Assembly (NCBI GenBank): GCA_035610365.1
Contig: CM069433.1
Coordinates: 170,144,882-170,208,881 of the forward strand
Source of the DNA: Aquatica leii
Taxonomy: Eukaryota > Arthropoda > Insecta > Coleoptera > Lampyridae
Direction of reading: 5' to 3'
DNA: 64,000 nt
A model generated the notes under the pieces. That model did not search any database, was not told where the DNA came from, and worked only from the letters and a program-made list of their open reading frames with translations. The position numbers and the translations under genes are program-made. Shown here piece after piece: positions 53,947-64,000 of this stretch (position 1 is the first letter of the stretch; the number at the start of each line of letters is the position of its first letter).

Positions 53947-55523
53947 TGTTACAAGCTTATAGATGTTACGAACCCTGCTCGTCCAACTTGCACTAGTCGG
54001 AGATAGGAGAGGTTCAAGTAAATAGAATTTAATGGGCGCCAGATCTTACTAAGTAAAAACTTCTATTTCGATCAAGACAGAAGGTCCAAGCTTGGACCAA
54101 AATCAGGTTCGTAAGCCTCAATGTACGAAAAAAAGAAAGATAAATATGCATAAATTTAATTTAATATCGTAGATTATTCAAAAATGGTTATATAAACGCC
54201 GGAAGTGACGGTCACACACAATACATACACTTAAATTACACATAGGGTGTTGTTCCACGACATAGTAAGACGTTGTTTAAACGGTAATTTTTGTACAATA
54301 TCGCCTCGATTTATAATAATATAAATTATGATTGGAAGTTGCTAATGCCTGAGTCGTTAAAAGCGCACTTGAAACAAATGTTAATGAGTCAACAGCAACT
54401 GTAACAGTAAGATTTGTTTGTTTTCCACTTCCTTGCAATTACTACTTTGTTTTATAATTAAGAAATTTAAATTGTTATCCTTTTTTGTTGTTTTATTTTG
54501 TTTATATATGGGTAAATGTACTTATTTAATTTTTATGCGATTGAGAAGCGCTGAAATAAAATATATAAATTAACTGTACAAGACCTGGAAGAAAAACAAT
54601 GCACCTGCCCGGTGGGTGACTTGACCAGGTACTTTTTGACAGGATATTATATTAATTTTGTTATAATGATTGTTATGTTTTCTATCTGTCAATAAAATAA
54701 ATAAATAAATATAGAGTAAAAGAATAAATTGATAATAACAAGTATTTTATGTTTAACAAAATGCGACACACAAAATAATTAATGAAAATACCTACTTGGT
54801 ATTGAAACAATTGATGTAATTACGTAATTTAGAATAAAAAAAAATTTGTGAAAGATTTTAAACACGACGCAAATGCAATTAAATAACACTTACCTACAAT
54901 CCAGTAGTTGCCCGAAAAAAACGTTTTCCTCGTTGAGCCGATCTGGAATATTACTGAACAGAACAAATCGTGGCAGCACAATGACTCACGAAATCAAAAA
55001 TCTACAACACTATTAATTAATGCTAAAAGGAATTAAAAATAAAAAACAGTTATCGAATGCTGTTGCACACATTAAATTAAAGGTGATATCGCAGACTATT
55101 GATTCGTAACGAACAGTACATTGGAGAAAATTTCTGTCTCAACGCTTCCTTTTTAGATTTAAATTAGGCCTTCCAAATTATAATATTTCTATTAAGGTAT
55201 TTGGTTGATATTAAACCTTCATTGGTGAAGAATACTCCGAATGCATGTGGACTAACAGGTGTCGGGTCGTGCTAACAAATTAACATAGAAATTACAAATC
55301 AATTCTAAAAACTTACCCTGTAAACGCGTTGTCGTTTTATATCATAGCTTCAACACACGCCGGTGATGTTAGAAAATTAATTTAGACATCGCAACCACGA
55401 TTTTAAGTAATGGACGATTTAACGTCTTTACAGGAAGTGAAGTAAAAACGGAACTCGTTAGAATGCGTCGAAAGTAAAAACCTAACTTCAGTGTAATGAA
55501 TTTTGAAATTTATGCACGTAACA
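53947..55523. mobile_element. Solo LTR copy C with 4-bp duplication, inside hAT transposase
   Basis: Begins TGTTACAAGC, ends GCACGTAACA, flanked by AGAT at 53943-53946 and 55524-55527. Same family as copies A and B. Contains a further insertion of about 0.5 kb. Inserts within the hAT transposase after the SQGAD codons. Confidence 0.85.
54194..54705 (+). mobile_element. Non-LTR or SINE-type insertion with AATA tail, inside LTR copy C
   Basis: Compared with LTR copy A, about 510 extra bases lie between TTATTCAA- and AATAAATTGATAAT-like sequence. They end CTATCTGTCAATAAAATAAA followed by more TAAA units, a 3' tail typical of CR1/RTE-type retroposons. No protein frame seen. Confidence 0.55.
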
Positions 55524-55781
55524 AGATGTTATGGATGTAATAAGCCAATATTTGTACAAACAGGGACTTATGTAGCAAAATATTATGTATAGATGATATT
55601 ATAATCTGCCATTGACGCTTTTAGAGAAACTATCAGCGCTACTCATTACTGAGACAGGAACAAAAATAGCGTTCTCGAAGCAACTCGTGATGCAAATAAC
55701 GATATTATTTGTGACAGATAATTGTCAGTGAATTGTGTCATGAATATTAATATTTTTCTAGTCATAGTTTCAATTTTTTTC

Positions 55782-56531
55782 AAGGTCTCCTAAATCAGAA
55801 AAATGTATTTTTGACAAAAAAAGTGGGTGTCTGCGAGTGTGTGTGTGTGTGTGTGTGTATAACAAAGTACCCACGATAACTCTCGAACCAAAAGTCCTAG
55901 TAACTTAAAATTTGGTCTGGAGCTGGCTTTTCATATTCTCTCGGTTTTATCAAAAGATGGGTATTCGCCATTTTTAAGTTTTTTTTTATTTAATTTTGTA
56001 GATATGTAAATAATTCGAATTATTTTTATAGTTTCTTATAGAGAGAATTTGTTTAAACAATTTTTTTTAACATTAACAGTTTATTAGATATTTCATTTAT
56101 AATTTAAAGTGAATTTCATATATAATTTACGTTCGAATCCAGCCTGCGACGATTTTCTTTTAAATTCCATATCTTAAAAGAAAAGCAAGAAACGTTAAAA
56201 ATAACAATTTTTCTCTATATTCTTTTGACTTGTTTATACACGGAGTGCTGCATCTTCCTTACATTATCTTTGGATGTACCCACGATAACTCTCGAGCCAA
56301 AAATCCTAGTAAATTGAAATTTGGTATGGTATGGTATGGAGCTGTCATATTTCTGTTATATCTTAATGAAATCAAAGAGAAAAATTTCAAAAAAATTATA
56401 GCATACTAGGAAGTCAATACAAACCTGTACATATTACTTCAAAGTGATTTTAATGCAACATAACTTTAATAAACATATGTAGACATTCTTTCATTATTCC
56501 TTATAGGAAAGTCGTGTGGTGACCACACCAG
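55782..56531 (+). mobile_element. Second Helentron-associated element, with (GT)n
   Basis: Starts AAGGTCTCCTAAATCAG and ends with the same GTGTGG-TGA-CCACAC hairpin and CAG before a T run as the copy at 31813-33356. Repeat units begin at 55868 and 56277 (409-bp period, the second truncated). A perfect (GT)n tract of about 23 bases occupies 55836-55858. The left flank is a T run plus C. Confidence 0.65.
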
Positions 56532-58289
56532 TTTTTTATTTTTGTTTTGAAAAATAGCGGTACTGTTGTAAAGTAACTACAAAGTAAAATTTGTTTAATT
56601 TAGTTCTTATCTCAGTATTGTGAGGCGCTGTCTTCGACGCAATTTGACCCTATATTTTAAATTTAAATTTTTCTCATAAGTATCAGCTATCCATATTATT
56701 ATAGAAATCAGCAGTGGTTTTGTACGGACGATGCTTCTGCTACGCTTGGTTCCCGCTCTGGTCTTGTAGCGTTGATAAAAACAAAAGTCCATCTGCAATT
56801 ACGATGTACTGCATTATGCATTGTTAAGCATTGGTTGCCAAAACGCTCCCGGAATGATTTGCTATTGCGGTGAAAATAGCTATAAAAATAGTTAACTTAA
56901 GGTGCACTTAAACTCGTTTCTTCAAACAATTGTGCTCTGATATGAACTCCCAATTTTTCTACATGGAAGTGCGTTAGTTTTCTAAATGAAACATGTTATC
57001 GATGTTGCAAGAACTGAGAGAAGTACAAATATTTTTTGATGCTTCTTTTCGTTTTGATGTATGTTACAGACCCCATAATCGGTCGAAAATTTTACTTTTC
57101 CGACCTACGCAAATTTTTCAAACAATTATAACAAATTTGGGTACATTAATAGTTTTACTTTCCTATAAATTAATTTGTAATGTACTTATGTAATTGTCAA
57201 ATTAATTTCAAAACAATTGAATTACCTCATTACAGGGTTGAGCTTTATCAACATAATTTATTACATTTTATTAAAAATGAATACTTGCATAACTGTTTTT
57301 AACAAATTTATAGTATAAAGGTTAGCACAAAAATGTTGTATATCAGACGTACTGAAAGTATTATGCGAGTATTCGCATTTTGTAGGTCTGAGCTTTACTT
57401 GGACCTATAAACATGCTCATACTCGTAAAATAGCACTATCTGGGCTAGTGATACAAAGATCTATTAATTAACAAGGAAAACAAATAGTTGCTAGAATTCA
57501 ACTTTAAGGTTCGAGATTTTTGAAGTTGCAAGACACGAGCAATATATTTGCATATGAAGATAAAATCAGGGCGTTTATTGCTAAAATCGAGCTATGGATC
57601 AAAAGAGTCGAAAGAGAAAACGTTTCTGCGTTTGATACGTTGAATCAAACTATTGACGAACACTGTGCTGGGATTAAAGGAGAAACACAAAATACTCTAT
57701 TTGAAAGACTTAAATAATGAATTCAATCGCTATTTTCCTAACTGCGACCACAAAGGTATTCGGAAACTAATCCGAAATCCATTTCTTGTCAATGTTTTTG
57801 AGGTGTTTAATGAAATTGAAGAAGAAGCGATTGAAATGCAACACGATAATAATTTGAAAGATACATTTGAGACAGAAATTAATGTAAAAGATTTTTGGAG
57901 CCAAAAGAAAATTTCTTTCTCAAAGATTTGAGAAATTGTTATACGTTACCTAACTTTATTTTCATCGACATATCTATGCAAGCAGGGGTTCTCAAAATCG
58001 GTTGAATGCCAGCACCGATATGCGTTTGGCTTTGAGTAGCACTGAACCAAGAATTGAGAAGTTAGTAAAGAGTATCCAGTCATAAAAATCACATTAAAAT
58101 AATATATTTACCTCTGTAATGTAAAATTACAGTTGGATTTGAACTATTTTGTGCGTGTTTTATTTATAAATAAAAAGAATATTCACATTTATTCTATATT
58201 ACTTGTAAACAGTTGGTGGTCTATGGCAAGAGACAAATTTTGTCAAATGGTCCCTCACCACTAAAAGATTAAGAACCACTGCTTTAGAC

Positions 58290-60945
58290 AATTGTTATAA
58301 ACAATTAAATTACTTGTTTTATTCCTTGTCATTTATATTCTAAAAATATTGTTACGAGTAATAGACAAAAAAAGACAAAGTGTTGGTGAAAGAAACGGAA
58401 ATTTTAAATAAGCGCAAATAAAAACAACTGCTATTTTAAGTTTACAATTTTAAGGAATATCAAATATCAAGGAAAAGATGAATTGCGAATAATCATAATG
58501 ATAATAAATTTATGTTATGACAAAGAAAACCGAAACATGACAAAAAGCTTTGCAGTATAAAATGCTAAAATGTAAGAACAACGGAATTACATTAAAGAAA
58601 CTTGCTAATAAACGACAAATGTTACAATTACTAAACAGAATTGATAGCGAAGAAAAGAGAAATGTTGCTAATCTAAATATACATTTTAATCGATGAAATG
58701 AGCGAAAAGTTGGTGTTACTTAGGTGTTCTAATAAACACGTTTACCACATTTACACGTTGAATTCGTATACTCTTTTAATTGTTGATCACAAACGTGAAA
58801 AGCTTGAACGTCTAGACCTTTAGGAAACAATTCGGTTTTGTGTTTAGTTTTATTACGTCGATGGAATTAAGGTTTATTACGTCTGTCAATTATAGAATTT
58901 AACATTTAAACATTCAAATTTATTTATACTTATTAATTGCGGTAATGCAAAATGTATCTCTAATTAACATATATTTTGCAAATAAAGTTCATTTGAATCA
59001 AAATATATCTCTAATAACGTTTTTATACTGAAAGTAAAAAAGGAAATTGCAGTTACTTGAGATTACGTCAATTTTGAATTGTTTATAAATATTTGTGTAA
59101 ATGAATAAAACAGTGATAATGGTTGGGTTGACGAAGTATTTAAAGTTTTTCTGAAGTCTTGGATAAACACGTTTCAAGAGAAAGATTTTTCTTCTGTAAA
59201 TGTTACCTTAATACGGTACAATTTTTTGATGTCTGCTTATTTTTCTAATTTTAGCTAGTTGTTTAGAGGTTTATATGTATATTGACGTATTTTTGGTTTC
59301 TAAAATAACGCATGTTTAGATAATAATAAATACATATTGTATGATTATCATTTAAGTAAATAACACGGTTAATTATGTTTATTAACATTAACTTTACAAC
59401 TGCTATCTTTAGCTCACTTATTACTTCTAATCTACATGTCATCTACTCTACGACATACGTGCTAACCCTACACATAGATTCTTTAGTTTTATTAAATATT
59501 TCGTTATTAGTCACATAACCATACTGATACTTAATTTTACAACGTAACGCCCGATTTTGGGCGTCACTTTGTTTTCAATGAAAAATTGCGTTATTTGAAT
59601 CTTCAGTGTTTATTATGCGCAAATACCAAATTTCGTCTAGATGCCATTTCATACACATATATTCTAACAGCTAAACAGTATTATCAATAGAGGCACTGCT
59701 TGATGTACACTCGCCTTCAACCAAAATGACCGCTTAAGATCGCACCTATTCACATTCTAATAGTGTTTCTCATTAGAGGTTTGAAGCAAATAAAGCAATG
59801 TAATATTACTACCTACATAGTTCAATAAAATAATAAAAATTTAAGCTTAGTGATCTATAAATAATAATAAGTACGGTACGTCAGATTGGCATTTATTTCA
59901 AATTTTAAATGTACCTAATACTTAAAATGCATTTTTAGAGAATTGATATCTTACACAAGCTAATAATTCTAAAATTTTTATTTCTTATATCAAATATTTA
60001 TATACATAATTATACATGGGTGCTGGTATGACGTTCATTGACGCAAATGCAAGTTTGCATAAGAAACACTTATATGTATATGCAATATATAAAACGAATA
60101 AAACCTCAACTCAAAATTAAAGTTATAAAAACGGTATACCAGTACTAAATTTAAAAATAAGGTCCTTTTCATTAAACTGGTCGTTACTTTAAATGTCTTA
60201 TGCATTAAAATATTTTAAACTTGTTTGGCGGATAAAGTGATTAAGGTAGTAGTGTTCTTTTATCTTAATAACAACGTATTATTACGTTCATTATTGTAAT
60301 GCAGCTTAAATACTATTTGTTTGTAAGTAACAATAAAAATGTAAAGTAGTTCATTATTTCAGTTTTAATGATGTCTACCTATAATAAACTATCATTTGTA
60401 AAAAGTTTTTCTAAACGTTTCAACTCTAGGCAAGCGTTTCATTAATGTTGAAAGTTAAACTATTTCATTTTTATTGCGAAAACCATAAAAGTTTAAGCAT
60501 GAACTTAGTTGCATAAACAAGAGTTTTATCAAACGCCGTGGTGTAACCTAAAGTGCAATTTTATTATACTTCAAATATTTATTGTGACAAGTCGTAGCGT
60601 GTACAAATGCAAAATAGTTTCGAAAAAAAAATATTTAAAACAAAAATTAATTTGTACAACGCTGAACGTCCCTGAAAAATTTGTTGTACGGTTCTAATGT
60701 AATTTTTCTATCTTTATCTTAATAGTTAAAACAATCTTTATCGGGTTATGTTAATGAGTACTTTTAGCACGCGACATTTCCTCTTATTTGAATTATGCGT
60801 GATTTTCCAAAGAGCTGGAAATTCTCTTCTATCTGATATCTTGAATTTATATGAATCTAATTAGAGTTAACCTTGTACTGGTATAACCTTAAACTCTAAA
60901 TTTCAATGGTGATTTGTGTTGTACAACAATTTACATTTTTTTCAG
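58290..60945. other. AT-rich spacer upstream of the CAP exon; no gene seen
   Basis: 2.6 kb without recognisable coding, RNA gene or intact transposon. Probably intronic for the CAP-domain gene if its first exon is indeed upstream. A short inverted repeat AACGCCC/GGGCGT occurs near 59545. Confidence 0.4.
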
Positions 60946-61095
60946 ATTCTTTCAAATAAACCTGTTAGTATGGTGTTGGATGAATCAGATATTCAAACGG
61001 CTTGGCAAGATAGTGATTTTATAACAGATTGCCTTTGTTGGCATAATGTATATCGGCAAAGGCATTCTTCACCACCCTTGACGATGTCTTCAGAG
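60946..61095 (+). CDS. CAP-superfamily (GAPR-1-like) gene, internal exon
   Basis: A 150-bp exon between a TTTTTTTTCAG acceptor and a GTATGT donor, phase 0 at both ends, 50 codons, no stop. It encodes VLDESDIQTAWQDSDFITDC, then HNVYRQRHSSPPLTMSSE, the start of a CAP (SCP/PR-1) domain: the 'FI.E.L..HN.YR..H..PPL....EL' signature of Golgi-associated GAPR-1/GLIPR2 proteins, including the conserved histidine of HNVYR. The rest of the domain must lie beyond 64000, since only a transposon follows here. CAP proteins of this subgroup are non-secreted, membrane-associated proteins of the Golgi. Function in this organism is inferred. Confidence 0.8.
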
Positions 61096-61874
61096 GTATG
61101 TCTTATTGTTTATTATTTGGGACACGCACTTTATACTTTGTTACGTTTTGATATTGCTAACGCATGTAATAATTTTTTTCGCTTATTTAAATTTTTGAGT
61201 TATTTTATTTTATACACCAAAAAAATCTCTCTTTATTCAGGAAATATATTATTTCATATATTTTGATTTTTCAACTTAATTTTCAATTTTCATTGTAGTC
61301 GACACACCTTTAACGTATTATATCGATTTTTTAGATAGTGCATAATTGTGGAGTTAGCTTGAATTAAAAGCTTGAATACGTAACATGCTTTTTATATAGA
61401 TTACATTTTCAAATAAAAATGTTAAAACAAAAAAAAGTATAGATTTATTACGTAATTTATTTAAAATAGTAAAAACATTAAACAAATAGAAACATACGCA
61501 CATTTGAGATAAATAATCTGTGTAGTTAAGACGTCATTCTGTAAATTTAACAAAAATTGTAAGAATTCTAATAGCGCTTACATTTCTGGATAAAAATTAT
61601 TAAAACAAGCATTTTTTACGTTGAAAATTTGAATATAAAGAATTTCGTGCTAAATTTCAAATCTACACCTCTATACCTAAGCATATTTGCACTACGACAC
61701 GTTTCTTTTAAATGAGCTGAGCGTAAATATTAGAAATTGATTAAAAATATTAATTAATAAAATATCAATCTGAAATTGCACATATATGCTTATCTGGCAG
61801 AGTACTGTTCAAAACTATTATGGAAAATGGTAATTTGAACATGTTTTAGTAGCAACTATAAAGAAAAGAGTGTA
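61096..61874. other. Intron after the CAP exon; no gene seen
   Basis: AT-rich intron sequence up to the pogo-type transposon. Confidence 0.4.
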
Positions 61875-64000
61875 GGGGACACTGGGGAGGTTTGATACAC
61901 TTAACCCATGAAGTGAAAAATACAAGTAAGTATAAATTCTATAAATTCTCTAGGTGGGCAATGAATTTTAGCTGGTTGAAATCTATTGATTCAGGGTATA
62001 ATGAGAGATATTTTATTTTTTCCATAAACTTGCATCTTTCATTATTACTCCCATAGTAAGGGAGTTTTGATACAATCTGTAGGAGCCTTGATACGTGGTG
62101 AGAAAAGCTCATGATTTGGGCTTTTAAAACATTTCTAAGTATTAATTGGGATATTTTAACATTAGGAACGTAAAAATATCTAATTAACATTATTGTGTTT
62201 ATCAAAATCAATTTTTGGATCTAGCAGTTTCACCCACAAAACTTGGTGGTAACTTCCTAATAACGTCTTCAGATACCATAGATTGATCTTGCACGTTAGG
62301 GAAAACAAAATGGTAGCCAGGCTTCTTGCGTCGCATAAAATTTATCAAATATTCTCCAGTTTTCACTTTCTCTAAAATCTTTCCCACGTAGTGTCTTTCA
62401 GTTTTCTTAGTCACGAATCGTACTAATACATAATCATTTACATTTATCGTACCTATAACAAAATCTTCTTCTTCTCCCTCCTTCTCAATTTGTTCTTCTA
62501 TGTCCGGTATTTCACTAGACGATGATGAGTAGAATGCGAGATTATCTGAATCAGGCTCATCCTCTACAGCCTTTTCTTTCTTCTATTTTACAATCTCTTT
62601 CATATTGACAGTTCCAATTGATATTTCGTCTGTAGTAAGGTTTTTCTTGACATTTTTCTTGGCAGCAGTATTCTTCTGTTCTTGTCTTTTTTGATGTTCA
62701 TTTTTTATTTCTGCCATATTAGAAGTATCTGTTAGGATTTTTGTCTTTGCAGGTTTCCTTTCTGTTTTTTGTCGTTTTCTTGGCGGAGCCTGAGGAAGTG
62801 CTCTTATTTCTTCAGGGGTTTTATAAGGGCGGGGAGGTCCAGGTACCCTTATTTCTTCAGGGGTCTAAGGAATTGGTTCTGGTGTATGGTGTCCATCGCT
62901 AAAAGCAGATGTTGTTGCCTCTGGTGTTTCTGATCGGTGTAATGGATCAGGTCTATCTGTAACCTTTGCAGTAAGAAAGTCATAATCTGCAAAAAGGTGC
63001 GAAGTGAAGGGGTATATACTCGTTTTTAAAAATCCCTTTATTATGTTAGTTGGAGTAAAAGCCCGTTGATATGCATTGCCAACATGCTTTGCGATATATT
63101 TTAAAGCGATAGTCTGACCAGGATTTTGCACCATGAAGTCATCGCAAGTTTCATTGTAATATGTTTTAAAGGGCCCGTAGACAGCCACATCCAACGGTTG
63201 TAATTTATGACTTATATGCGGGGGTATCGTTAATAAAACGATACCATTTTCTTTGCAGATATCTAGTCCTTTGGACGATATATGGCTACAATGATTATCT
63301 AGTATCAGTAGAACTTCCTTGTCAGGTGTACATTTTACAAATTTTATGAAGTGCATCAGATATGTTTTAAAATTATTTACTGTCATTCGTCCACTTGGGT
63401 TTGTCACAGCTTTGGAGCCTGGTAATGCTCCAGTTGTCATGTAATGTTGTTCACGAACACGTGAAAATACAAACAACGGAGGAATTGAGTTTCCGATTGC
63501 ATTTATGGTACACAGGACTGTGACTGTTGTATCTCGTTCACCGGAAGTGACTTTAGATACCTGTTTTTGCCCTTTTTGGGAAATTATTTTGCAAGGTTTG
63601 TGAACGGTCTGGACTCCAGTTTAATCACAATTGTAGATGGAATCTGGCTCAAACCGGTATCGACGTAATACTTCTGCAAGTAAATCATAAAATTCTCCCA
63701 CTGTGGGTCTGTTAAAAGCTGCCCCACGTGAAAGGCTTGTTGGTTCTGGTGTTCGGAGTGACAGTTGCTTGTTTCGGGATATAAAGCCTCGAAACCAGTC
63801 ATAGGAAGCTGTTTCATTCCTTTTCCAGTTCTGGGAAATTTTCTTTTTGTTTTCTAAAGCGTACAAAAATGCAAATTTTCTTGTCTCTTTTGATGTAAGA
63901 CCATAATTCATCCTGGCAGCTGTTAATAAATATTCTGCTAAACGTTTCTCTTCATCATCAGAAAAAATCTGAGAACCTTCATAGTTAAGGAAGAAACGGT
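61875..64000 (-). mobile_element. Pogo/Tigger-type DDE transposon, truncated by the window edge
   Basis: The left end reads GGGGACACTGGGGAGGTTTG directly after TA, as expected for pogo-type termini at TA targets. The interior holds one long minus-strand transposase frame that continues past the right edge. The right terminus is outside the window. Confidence 0.75.
62208..64000 (-). pseudogene. Pogo/CENP-B-type DDE transposase, nearly continuous
   Basis: One minus-strand frame covers the region with only three internal stops (TAA at 63621-63623, TAG at 62865-62867, TAG near 62584), ending at TGA near 62208. Order: CENP-B-type helix-turn-helix (WFRGFISRNKQLSLRTPEPT), DDE_1 domain with the three aspartates in IYNCD, LLILDNHCSHIS and HKLQPLDVAVYG (second and third 36 residues apart), FLKTSIYPF, a proline/lysine-rich linker (EEIRALPQAPPRKRQK), an acidic stretch and a C-terminal YVLVRFVTKK module. 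The N-terminal end lies outside the window. Pogo-type transposases cut and paste the element at TA. The low number of stops suggests a recent loss of function. Confidence 0.82.

Larger units (their letters stand above)
53460..58085 (+). pseudogene. hAT transposase (ZBED/EPM2AIP1-like), split by an LTR and a Helentron-like element
   Basis: Plus-strand pieces: 53630-53940 (GESLINLCLLKATEELLEKK, MIKFSSYFALQ, LFSKELETLSQGAD), then after the insertions 56690-57060 (CTDDASATLGSRSGLVALIK, NMLSMLQELREVQIFFDASF), then 57520-58085 (KIRAFIAKIELWIKRVE, FNRYFPNCD, NPFLVNVFEVF, FSSTYLCKQGFSKS, DMRLALSSTEPRIEKLV and stop). This is the order of hAT transposases in the ZBED5/FAM200 group, ending in the C-terminal dimerisation block. 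Frame changes are numerous. Confidence 0.85.
50312..58281 (+). mobile_element. hAT transposon with perfect 8-bp target duplication and nested insertions
   Basis: Left end CAGTGGTTCTTAACTGG, right end AGATTAAGAACCACTG, flanked by CTTTAGAC at 50304-50311 and 58282-58289. Total 7970 bp, but about 5 kb is later insertions: PIF/Harbinger (50453-53026), solo LTR C (53947-55523, itself interrupted) and a Helentron-like element (55782-56531). The remaining 3 kb carries a decayed plus-strand transposase. Duplications around the element and around the PIF and LTR insertions are exact. Confidence 0.92.

Noticed and set aside
1..64000. CRISPR arrays, bacterial operons or riboswitches
   Set aside because: Spliced eukaryotic genes and eukaryotic transposons throughout. 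The spaced 22-bp repeats at 37081-37325 are only three, unequal in spacing, and lack any cas gene.

Overview
The window is about 64 kb of AT-rich animal DNA, almost certainly from an insect. Support for this is the close match of the host genes to insect and vertebrate families (WDTC1/adipose, NUDT18, cyclin J, a CAP/GAPR-1-like protein), host introns of about 48-60 bp beside introns of 10 kb or more, a canonical tRNA-Asn(GTT), and a typical insect transposon mix. A beetle is a reasonable guess, but no marker here proves the order.

Host genes. (1) 918-1280, minus: the first two coding exons of a WDTC1/adipose-type WD-repeat gene, running off the left edge. (2) 10430-22222, plus: a complete four-exon NUDT18-like Nudix hydrolase whose second intron is about 10.7 kb and full of transposons. 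(3) 20563-21521, minus: a complete five-exon cyclin J gene nested inside that intron on the opposite strand. (4) 19488-19561, plus: an intact tRNA-Asn gene, also in that intron. (5) 60946-61095, plus: an internal exon of a CAP-superfamily gene. A phase-compatible candidate first exon lies 30 kb upstream at 30369-30698, and the gene continues past the right edge.

Mobile DNA fills most of the rest. From left to right: a broken Ty3/gypsy element (2275-6860) with a DNA transposon inserted in integrase; a non-LTR reverse transcriptase split by a hAT MITE with a perfect 8-bp target duplication; a second gypsy fragment (11577-13085) in which a TARG1/OARD1-like macrodomain and a CCCH zinc finger lie between integrase and the 3' LTR; two mariner/IS630-type elements, one split by a Tc1 element and the other by a tRNA-bearing insertion; an R1-like non-LTR element (23460-27450); three more non-LTR fragments; two Helentron-like elements with internal tandem repeats (31813-33356, 55782-56531); a Crypton-like tyrosine recombinase fragment; three copies of one LTR family; an 8-kb hAT element (50312-58281) with perfect 8-bp target duplications that contains a PIF/Harbinger element, a solo LTR and a Helentron-like element; and a pogo-type DDE transposon at the right edge.

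The most unusual item is the gypsy pol-macrodomain-CCCH arrangement at 11990-12900. It looks like capture of a host ADP-ribosyl hydrolase fold by an LTR retrotransposon. The nested insertions, with their target duplications, also allow the order of insertion to be read directly.
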